In this document: piece after piece, positions 1 to 4,928 of the stretch | Position numbering within the stretch: the stretch's first letter is position 1 | Layout of the letters: every line of letters starts with the position of its first letter | Assembly (NCBI GenBank): GCA_028714595.1 | Contig: JAQTMD010000113.1 | Span: forward strand, 1-5,199 | DNA: 5,199 nucleotides | Direction of reading: 5' to 3' | Source of the DNA: Candidatus Omnitrophota bacterium | GTDB lineage: Bacteria; Omnitrophota; Gorgyraeia; Gygaellales; Profunditerraquicolaceae | Notes under the pieces: generated by a model | The model's database searches: none | Told to the model about the DNA's origin: nothing | Seen by the model: the letters and a program-made list of their open reading frames with translations, nothing else | Made by a program: the position numbers and the translations under genes

Positions 1-5
1 TTCTG

Positions 6-1211
6 CTAAATCTTCAGTTGGTGCCCCAGTTTCTCTTTTTTCGTCTTCAGATACCCGTAGTTGATATCATTGGGCTCGATCTCCAGAGGCACCCGCTCCA
101 CCACGGACAAGCCGTAGCCTTCAAGGCCCACGATCTTGCGGGGATTGTTGGTCAGGAGCCGGATCTTTTCCAGTCCCAGGTCCACGAGGATCTGCGCGCC
201 GATGCCGTAATCCCTCATGTCGGGCTTATATCCCAGGAATTCGTTTGCCTGCACCGTATCCAGCCCCTGGTCCTGCAAAGCATAGGCGCGGATCTTTGCC
301 TCCAATCCGATGCCCCTGCCTTCCTGGCGCATATACAGGATGACACCCTTGTTTTCACGCTGGATGATTTGCATGGCTTTTTTCAGTTGTCTGCCGCAGT
401 CGCAGCGCAGCGAACCGAAGGTATCGCCGGTAAGACATTCCGAGTGGACCCTGACCAGCACCGGTTCGTCTTTCCAATCACCCATGGTCAGCGCAACGTG
501 TTCTTTTGAATCGGTGATGTCCCGGTAGAGGATCATCTGGTACGTCCCGAACTCGGTGGGCAGGCTGACGCAAGAAACGCGCTCGACGAGCTTTTCCGTC
601 TTGCGGCGGTACTCGATGAGGTCTGCGATGGAACATATCTTGAGACCGTGCTTCTTCGAGAATTCGACCAGCTGCGGCAGGCGCGCCATGCTGCCGTCCT
701 CGTTCATGATCTCGCAGATGACTCCCGCTGGGTACAGGCCGGCAAGCCGCATGAGGTCAACGGACGCCTCGGTATGCCCTGCCCTGACCAGGACCCCGCC
801 TTTTCGCGCTTTCAGCGGGAACAGGTGCCCCGGCCTGACCAGGTCCTGCGGCGCGGTCTTGGGGTCGATGAGCACTGCGATGGTGCGTGAGCGGTCATAC
901 GCCGAGATCCCGGTGGTGATCCCCTGGCTGGCATCAACCGATACCATCCAGGCGGTCTGCAGCGGGTCTGCGGCGGCAGGCTGCCTGTCTTCTACCATCG
1001 GGGAAAGCTGCAGGGCTCTCAGGCGTTCTTCTTCCATGGGAACGCAGATAAGCCCCCGGCCATGCATGGCCATGAAATTGATGTGCGTCGGCCCGGCAAA
1101 CGAGGCAGCCATGATCAGGTCGCCTTCGTTCTCGCGGTCTTCGTCGTCGACCACGATGACCATGCGGCCCTGCCGTATGTCCTCGATTATTCCCTGCATA
1201 CTGTCAAACAT
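6..1211 (-). CDS. ribBA: Bifunctional 3,4-dihydroxy-2-butanone-4-phosphate synthase / GTP cyclohydrolase II
   Basis: This cytosolic enzyme supplies both precursors of riboflavin: dihydroxybutanone phosphate from ribulose 5-phosphate, and the pyrimidine precursor from GTP. The protein is 401 residues from the chosen start. The N-terminal half (about 1-205) is RibB, with the acidic DDEDRENEGDL motif at 22-32, RAGHTEA from 143 and NEDGSMAR at 170-177. The C-terminal half is RibA, with zinc ligands C259, C270 and C272, RQEGRGIGL at 295-303, a D331-x-R333 pair matching the known catalytic Asp/Arg, and TNNPRK at 354-359. No key residue is missing, so both activities are expected. I chose the ATG at 1209-1211 because AAGGAGG lies just upstream. 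The frame stays open to 1271, but that extension overlaps the riboswitch. An ATG at 1197-1199 is a weaker alternative. Expression should be repressed by FMN through the leader. Any downstream rib genes would lie beyond the left edge. Confidence 0.97.
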   Translation of the reverse strand: MFDSMQGIIEDIRQGRMVIVVDDEDRENEGDLIMAASFAGPTHINFMAMHGRGLICVPMEEERLRALQLSPMVEDRQPAAADPLQTAWMVSVDASQGITTGISAYDRSRTIAVLIDPKTAPQDLVRPGHLFPLKARKGGVLVRAGHTEASVDLMRLAGLYPAGVICEIMNEDGSMARLPQLVEFSKKHGLKICSIADLIEYRRKTEKLVERVSCVSLPTEFGTYQMILYRDITDSKEHVALTMGDWKDEPVLVRVHSECLTGDTFGSLRCDCGRQLKKAMQIIQRENKGVILYMRQEGRGIGLEAKIRAYALQDQGLDTVQANEFLGYKPDMRDYGIGAQILVDLGLEKIRLLTNNPRKIVGLEGYGLSVVERVPLEIEPNDINYGYLKTKKEKLGHQLKI

Positions 1212-1214
1212 GGT

Positions 1215-1221
1215 CCTCCTT
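1215..1221 (-). promoter_or_regulatory. Shine-Dalgarno site of ribBA
   Basis: The mRNA reads AAGGAGG, then a three-base spacer (ACC), then ATG. This is a near-perfect anti-16S match and fixes the ribBA start at 1211, although the spacer is shorter than the usual five to nine bases. The ATG at 1197-1199 would have a spacer of about 15 bases. Both in-frame ATGs further upstream (1254-1256 and 1269-1271) lack such a site. Confidence 0.85.
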
Positions 1222-1254
1222 AAAAATGTAAAGCCCGAAAAGATATCTTCGGGC
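1222..1254 (-). terminator. Intrinsic terminator-like hairpin of the FMN riboswitch expression platform
   Basis: In the RNA, GCCCGAA (1248-1254) pairs with UUCGGGC (1233-1239), giving a 7-bp stem around an 8-base loop. The tail is U-rich but interrupted (UUUACAUUUUU, 1222-1232). The hairpin sits between the FMN aptamer and the ribBA ribosome binding site, where an expression platform is expected. Its left arm, CCCGAAGAU (1245-1253), is perfectly complementary to AUCUUCGGG (1470-1478) at the 5' edge of the aptamer. The ligand-free RNA could therefore form an antiterminator instead. The imperfect U-tract suggests a leaky terminator. An effect on ribosome access is also possible, because the hairpin ends 11 bases before the Shine-Dalgarno site. 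Confidence 0.7.
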
Positions 1255-1269
1255 ATAAAAAGCTTTCGC

Positions 1270-1478
1270 ATCTTCTCTCATCTGGACTGTCGGCAGCCTG
1301 CGGACACACCCAAACTCAAAGGATAGTTTGGTGTGCCGCCTCCTGCGGCACCATCGGCTCCGGCATCTCACCGGATCTGCCCTGCCATTTGCTCCGGCCG
1401 GGCTCGCGGGCTGAATCCCATCCCTTGGTTACGGGAGGGATTTACCGCCGGTCGGGAATTTCACCCTGCCCCGAAGAT
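1270..1478 (-). promoter_or_regulatory. FMN riboswitch (RFN element) controlling ribBA
   Basis: On the minus strand the leader carries the signature blocks of the RFN aptamer in order: CUUCGGGGCAGGGUGAAAUU, CCCGACCGGCGGUAAA, AGCCCGCGAGC, GAUCCGGUGAGAUGCCGG, then GCCGA and finally GUCCAGAUGAGAGAAGAU. The closing stem P1 pairs AUCUUC (1473-1478) with GAAGAU (1270-1275). The CCGG-UGAGAUG-CCGG hairpin and the P3 arm (AAUCCC with GGGAUU) are intact. Between GCCGA and the final block there is an insert of roughly 55-60 bases that can form two strong hairpins (1333-1351 and 1306-1334), so the P6 region is enlarged. The known role of this class is to bind FMN and switch off riboflavin genes, which fits ribBA directly downstream. 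Confidence 0.97.
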
Positions 1479-1490
1479 TAACGAAACTTA

Positions 1491-1519
1491 AGTATAGACG
1501 AAAACTTGAGTGTTGTCAA
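1491..1519 (-). promoter_or_regulatory. Sigma70-type promoter for the FMN riboswitch and ribBA
   Basis: Read on the minus strand there is a consensus -35 TTGACA (1514-1519), a 17-base spacer and a -10 TATACT (1491-1496). Transcription would begin near 1484-1487, only a few bases before the first conserved base of the FMN aptamer, as expected for a riboswitch leader. Its -35 box overlaps the -35 box of the divergent pncC promoter by five bases. Confidence 0.88.
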
Positions 1520-1541
1520 GTGCTTTAATGGCGCGTATAAT
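1513..1541 (+). promoter_or_regulatory. Sigma70-type promoter for pncC-thpR, predicted leaderless
   Basis: Read on the plus strand there is a -35 TTGTCA (1513-1518), a 17-base spacer and a perfect -10 TATAAT (1536-1541). The expected start of transcription, seven to eight bases after the -10, falls at 1548-1549. That is the A of the ATG that starts the complete PncC domain. The transcript would then have no 5' untranslated region and no ribosome binding site. The -35 overlaps that of the ribBA promoter on the other strand. Confidence 0.8.
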
Positions 1542-1548
1542 ATCAGGT

Positions 1549-2019
1549 ATGGAGCGTACCGCTGCAACAGTACACAAGCTGCTCATCAGCAGGCGCAAGA
1601 CCGTGTCTGTCGCTGAATCCTGTACCGGAGGCCTGGTTTCCTCGCTGTTGACCGGCTTGGCGGGGAGTTCAGCGTACTTTATGCTCGGGGCAGTGGTTTA
1701 CAGCAACAAGGCCAAGCAAACGGTTTTAGGCATCCGGGCTCCTCTGCTCAAGCGCTGGGGCGCGGTCTCCTCTCCCGTAGCGGAAGAAATGGCACGCGCG
1801 GTCCGCAGGCTCGCCAAAACCGATTACGGCATGGGCATAACCGGCATTGCCGGCCCTGCCGGAGGCTCCCGGGAAAAACCCGTGGGCACGGTATTCATCG
1901 CCGTTGCGGGAAAACGCAGGGTCCTGTGCAGAAAATTCCTCTTTAAAGGCGACCGCGCCGGCATCCAGAAGCAGGCCGCCGGTCAAGCACTGCGTTTACT
2001 CAAAAATTTCCTCTCCTAG
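1549..2019 (+). CDS. pncC: Nicotinamide-nucleotide amidohydrolase (single-domain CinA C-terminal family, PncC)
   Basis: The family hydrolyses nicotinamide mononucleotide to nicotinate mononucleotide plus ammonia, returning NMN (for example from NAD-dependent DNA ligase) to NAD synthesis. From the chosen start the protein is 156 residues, close to stand-alone PncC proteins. The N-terminal MoaB/MogA-like domain of full-length CinA is absent. Diagnostic motifs are AESCTGG at 22-28 (candidate active-site S24), VVYSNKAK at 49-56 with Y51 and K54, GAVSSPVAEEMA at 71-82 and GITGIAGPAGGS at 96-107, then KPVGTV. I chose the ATG at 1549 because the earlier in-frame GTG (1510) and ATG (1528) lie upstream of or inside the promoter. 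The 1549 start still gives a complete domain. The gene is followed after three bases by thpR, a common partner. The older name for this family is cinA. Confidence 0.93.
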   Translation: MERTAATVHKLLISRRKTVSVAESCTGGLVSSLLTGLAGSSAYFMLGAVVYSNKAKQTVLGIRAPLLKRWGAVSSPVAEEMARAVRRLAKTDYGMGITGIAGPAGGSREKPVGTVFIAVAGKRRVLCRKFLFKGDRAGIQKQAAGQALRLLKNFLS

Positions 2020-2022
2020 CCC

Positions 2023-2592
2023 ATGCGCGCCTTTATCGCCATAGCCTTGCCGCCTGAGATCAAGCGCTACCTGGCCAAAGTCCAGGAAAAACTTGCCGCC
2101 GGCAACGCCGACGTCAAATGGGTTGAGCCCGATAACATCCATCTGACGCTCAAGTTCCTGGGAGAGATCGACGAACCCGCCAGAGAAAAAATCCGGTCCA
2201 CGATCAGTGACATCGCCCGTTCAGTCGCCCCTTTTTCCGTGCGCCTGGCTTCCTGCGGGGCCTTTCCCCGCATCGAGTCAGCGCGGGTCATCTGGATGGG
2301 CGTCGGCCAGGGCGAACGGGAACTGCAGTCTATCGCCGGCCTCATCGAAGAGCGGATGAGCCAACTTGGGATAGCGCGTGAAGACCGCCCTTTCTCTTCC
2401 CATATCACGCTCGGCCGGACACGCTCGGGGAAAAACCTTAAAGGCCTGGCTGCCCTGCTCAAGGACCTCTGCGAGCGCCAGCCGGACAAAATCTACGAAT
2501 TTCAGGCAGACAGGATCACCCTCTTCAAAAGCACGCTCACGCCCCGCGGCCCTCGTTACGAGATCATCCACGAAGCATGTTTTACTCTTTAA
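2023..2592 (+). CDS. thpR: RNA 2',3'-cyclic phosphodiesterase (2H phosphoesterase, ThpR/LigT family)
   Basis: This cytosolic 2H phosphoesterase opens RNA 2',3'-cyclic phosphates. The E. coli relative was first described as a 2'-5' RNA ligase. The protein is 189 residues, the normal family length. The two catalytic HxTL motifs are both intact: H40-L-T-L43, followed by KFLGE, and H127-I-T-L130, followed by GRTR. The N-terminal MRAFIAIALP strand and the C-terminal LTPRGPRYEII segment are also typical. The start lies three bases after the pncC stop and shows no Shine-Dalgarno sequence, so translation probably depends on ribosomes finishing pncC. The in vivo substrate of this family is unclear. 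Pairing with cinA, often beside recA, is recurrent and hints at a link with nucleic-acid end processing, but this is inference. Confidence 0.95.
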   Translation: MRAFIAIALPPEIKRYLAKVQEKLAAGNADVKWVEPDNIHLTLKFLGEIDEPAREKIRSTISDIARSVAPFSVRLASCGAFPRIESARVIWMGVGQGERELQSIAGLIEERMSQLGIAREDRPFSSHITLGRTRSGKNLKGLAALLKDLCERQPDKIYEFQADRITLFKSTLTPRGPRYEIIHEACFTL

Positions 2593-2598
2593 GATTAT

Positions 2599-3072
2599 TT
2601 AGAACGAATTAAGGTATGAGATTGCCAGAAGGATGAGGCTGGTATAGGCGCCGGCGATGACGTCGTCTATCATGATGCCGGCTGAGCCGCGAAGGCGCTG
2701 GAGGCCTCCGGCAGGAAAAACTTTAAGCGTATCCAATATCCGGAAGAGCAAAAACCCGATGAGCATGAGGACGTAATCGTCTCCGACGTTTGCCAGCCCG
2801 ATGGCCATGCCGCAGAATTCATCGATGACGATCCGCTTGTCATCCTTGGTGCCCAGGAGCTTCTCCGCCCTGCCCCCCGAAACCAACCCCAGTGCCAAAA
2901 ACACCGTTGGTATGACCAGGCGCGCAACCGGCCCGGGCAACAGTAGCATGTATGCAGCCAGTACCGCGGCGCTGGCCGCGGTCCCCGGTACAAACGGCAC
3001 AGAGCCCGCGCCGCAGCCGGTGGCGACCACCGTTACAAAGGCATCGCTCCAGGATTTCTTTTGCTTCGGCAT
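2599..3072 (-). CDS. pgpA: Phosphatidylglycerophosphatase A
   Basis: PgpA is an inner-membrane phosphatase that removes phosphate from phosphatidylglycerophosphate to give phosphatidylglycerol. The 157-residue protein matches the family throughout. It has the N-terminal ATGCGAGSVPFVPGT segment (17-31), KDDKRIVIDEFCGM (76-89) with acidic D77, D78, D84 and E85, FRILDTLKVFP (110-120), and GIMIDDVIAG (132-141) with D136 and D137. Hydrophobic stretches near 35-48, 52-66, 99-113 and 140-155 are likely membrane segments. It directly follows pgsA by 11 bases, so consecutive enzymes of the pathway are co-transcribed. The start ATG has no clear Shine-Dalgarno site. Its 3' end faces thpR with six bases between the stop codons. 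Confidence 0.95.
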   Translation of the reverse strand: MPKQKKSWSDAFVTVVATGCGAGSVPFVPGTAASAAVLAAYMLLLPGPVARLVIPTVFLALGLVSGGRAEKLLGTKDDKRIVIDEFCGMAIGLANVGDDYVLMLIGFLLFRILDTLKVFPAGGLQRLRGSAGIMIDDVIAGAYTSLILLAISYLNSF

Positions 3073-3083
3073 GGGCGGCAGCG

Positions 3084-3677
3084 TTAAACGTTTGCGATTA
3101 TTTTGCGGTTATCCCAGAGGTAGGAGATGCCGGACCAGAGCGTCTGCACCACGACCACGAACATCACGATATTGACGCTCCAGGCAAAGCCGACTTCCCA
3201 GTTCGGGTTCCAGGTGGAAAACATCTTGATCGCTTCCTTGAAAACGACAAAACCCAGGATGAACACGATGAGGACGATCTGGGAGAAGGTCTTATGCTTT
3301 CCCGCCCTTCCTGCGGCAAGGACTTTACCTTTGTTCAGGGCGAACAGGCGCAGCGACGTGACCAGCAGTTCGCGGGCCACGATGATGACCACCATCCACC
3401 CGGGGATGAGCCCCATCTGCACGAAATTAAGGAATGCGGACAAAACCAGGATCTTGTCGGCGATGGGATCCATGAGCTTGCCGAAATCCGTGACCATCTT
3501 GCGTTTCTGGGCGATCTTGCCGTCGATAAAATCCGTCGCCGCAGCCGCGAGGAAAATGACCAGGCTTGCCCCCTTGGTCCAGAGGACCCAGTCGCCCGGG
3601 AACGGGAAGGAAAAAAAGAAGATGAATATAAAAGCAAGCACGATGCGCGACATCGTGATTTTGTTGGCTATGTTCAT
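3084..3677 (-). CDS. pgsA: CDP-diacylglycerol--glycerol-3-phosphate 3-phosphatidyltransferase
   Basis: PgsA is a membrane CDP-alcohol phosphotransferase that joins CDP-diacylglycerol and glycerol 3-phosphate to make phosphatidylglycerophosphate, the substrate of the neighbouring PgpA. The 197-residue length is typical. The family signature is present at 49-74: D49, D52, G53, A56, G66, D70 and D74 with exact spacing. The position after A56, normally Arg, is Gln (Q57). Further conserved blocks are ARELLVTSLR (101-110) and GKHKTFSQI (126-134). Several hydrophobic segments (about 12-27, 38-48, 94-109, 133-150 and 165-183) fit a multi-pass protein. The start is supported by GGAGG eight bases upstream, inside the end of rimO, with only three bases between the genes. 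CDP-alcohol family specificity can be hard to read from sequence, but the pgpA neighbour and overall similarity favour PgsA. Confidence 0.94.
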   Translation of the reverse strand: MNIANKITMSRIVLAFIFIFFFSFPFPGDWVLWTKGASLVIFLAAAATDFIDGKIAQKRKMVTDFGKLMDPIADKILVLSAFLNFVQMGLIPGWMVVIIVARELLVTSLRLFALNKGKVLAAGRAGKHKTFSQIVLIVFILGFVVFKEAIKMFSTWNPNWEVGFAWSVNIVMFVVVVQTLWSGISYLWDNRKIIANV

Positions 3678-3680
3678 GGT

Positions 3681-4928
3681 TTAAGCCTCCCCGACAAGGT
3701 CGTATTCCAGGGTGTCGACGATACGGGCCCGTACGAATTCTCCGGGCACAAGCCTCTGCTGCGTACGCACAAACACCAGTCCGTCGACTTCGGGCGCGTC
3801 GTATTGCGTGCGCCCCAGGTAATGGTCGTGCTCCTTCTCTTCTATTAAGACCTCAAGGGTGCTGCCCAGGAACCTGCGGTTGACCTCTCGCGAAACCTCC
3901 TGCTGCGCCTGCATGACCCGGTTAAAACGCGATTCTTTGACGCGCCTGGGCAGCTGTCCTGCCAGACGATACGCCCGGGTGCCTTCCTCCCGGGAATACA
4001 TGAATGCTCCCAGACGCTCGAACTTTGTCTCGCGGATAAACGAGAGCAGTTCCTTGAATTCCTTATCCGTCTCGGACGGAAATCCCACGATGATCGAGGT
4101 CCTCAACGCCACCCCGGGTATGACCTTGCGGACTTTCTCAATGAGCTTTCTGATCCGGCTGCCGGTGGTATGCCGGTTCATGGCCTTAAGGATACGGTCA
4201 TTGATATGCTGGACCGGCAGATCGATATACTTGCAGACCCGCGGATCGTCCCTGATCAGCGCAAGCAGCTCGTCGCTGATGCGCGCGGGATACAGGTACA
4301 GGAGCCTCACCCAGTGGATATGCGGGCTGTTTTTAAGGATCTTTGCCAGAAGATCTGCCAGTTGCGGCTTCCGGCAGCGGTCAAGGCCGTATCCCGTGAT
4401 ATCCTGGCCGATGATGTTCAACTCTGAAATGCGCGCTGCGTCAAAGCGCCTGACCTGCGTAAGCACGTCGCCCGCAGAAAGGCTCCTGACACTGCCTTTG
4501 ATCGCAGGGATCACGCAAAAGCTGCAGTTATTGACGCAGCCCTCGCAGATCTTCAGGTACGCGAAGTGCGCCGGCGTTATCCCCACCCTCGTACTGCAGG
4601 CAGAAAGCCTGGGGGGGCCTACAAAGGCATCGACCTCGGGCAAGAGTTTCGCCAGCGAATCTTTGTAGCGCTGCACCAGGCAGCCGCACACGATGACCCT
4701 CGCCAGTCTCTTGTTTTTCTTAAGCCTGACGAGCTCCAGGATCGTATCTATGGATTCGCGCTTTGCCTCTTCGATAAAAGCGCAGGTATTGACGATAGCG
4801 GTATCTGCATCGGCGAGCTCGGTGATACGAAGGCCGGAGGCGGCAAGTCTGCCCAGCATCTGCTCTGAATCGACCAGGTTCCTCGGGCAGCCCAGGCTGA
4901 CGATGGCGACCCGGGGGGCCGGTTTCAT
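3681..4928 (-). CDS. rimO: Ribosomal protein uS12 aspartate methylthiotransferase
   Basis: RimO is a radical-SAM enzyme with two iron-sulfur clusters that adds a methylthio group to a conserved aspartate of ribosomal protein uS12. The 415-residue protein has the three-domain layout. The N-terminal UPF0004 domain contains SLGCPRNLVDSE (11-22) and auxiliary-cluster cysteines C14, C49 and C83. The radical-SAM core has C131-x3-C135-x2-C138 inside CEGCVNNCSFCVIP, plus YIDLPVQHINDRILKAMNR (235-252). A C-terminal TRAM domain (about 355-414) includes the RimO-like RTQYDAPEVDG. NLVDSE, CAFIEEAKRES and DAPEVDG favour RimO over MiaB or MtaB. The linker between the first two domains (about 104-122) is short compared with E. 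coli RimO. The ATG overlaps the stop of the upstream rodZ-like gene as ATGA, which fixes the start and implies coupled translation. Confidence 0.95.
   Translation of the reverse strand: MKPAPRVAIVSLGCPRNLVDSEQMLGRLAASGLRITELADADTAIVNTCAFIEEAKRESIDTILELVRLKKNKRLARVIVCGCLVQRYKDSLAKLLPEVDAFVGPPRLSACSTRVGITPAHFAYLKICEGCVNNCSFCVIPAIKGSVRSLSAGDVLTQVRRFDAARISELNIIGQDITGYGLDRCRKPQLADLLAKILKNSPHIHWVRLLYLYPARISDELLALIRDDPRVCKYIDLPVQHINDRILKAMNRHTTGSRIRKLIEKVRKVIPGVALRTSIIVGFPSETDKEFKELLSFIRETKFERLGAFMYSREEGTRAYRLAGQLPRRVKESRFNRVMQAQQEVSREVNRRFLGSTLEVLIEEKEHDHYLGRTQYDAPEVDGLVFVRTQQRLVPGEFVRARIVDTLEYDLVGEA
3686..3690 (-). promoter_or_regulatory. Shine-Dalgarno site of pgsA
   Basis: The mRNA carries GGAGG, eight bases before the pgsA ATG (3675-3677). 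The site lies within the last codons of rimO, whose TAA (3681-3683) falls between it and the start. This supports the pgsA start and suggests translational coupling to rimO. Confidence 0.85.

Noticed and set aside
1257..1269. GCGAAAGC mini-hairpin followed by UUUUU just after the aptamer, as a second terminator
   Set aside because: The stem has only two pairs, so it cannot act as a terminator by itself. The downstream GCCCGAA hairpin is the better candidate.
556..1326. Plus-strand open frame of 256 codons opposite ribBA
   Set aside because: It is fully antisense to a gene with intact family motifs, it runs through the riboswitch, and its translation is rich in Ser, Arg and Met without any recognisable domain. 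It is a shadow frame.
1510..1548. Upstream in-frame starts for pncC (GTG at 1510, ATG at 1528)
   Set aside because: Both precede the predicted transcription start at about 1548 and overlap the -35 and spacer region. Neither has a ribosome binding site, and the extra 13 residues add nothing to the recognised domain.
2586..2615. Possible bidirectional terminator between thpR and pgpA
   Set aside because: The only pairing I find is CUUUAA with UUAAGG, six weak pairs including a G-U, around a loop of about 17 bases. It is too weak to call.
2952..3848. Plus-strand open frame of 298 codons opposite pgpA, pgsA and the end of rimO
   Set aside because: It crosses three clearly coding minus-strand genes. 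The His, Asp and Arg-rich translation mirrors the hydrophobic codons of the membrane proteins, and no domain is visible.
3859..4668. Plus-strand open frame of 269 codons opposite rimO
   Set aside because: It lies entirely within rimO on the other strand. Its Ser/Arg-rich low-complexity translation shows no domain.
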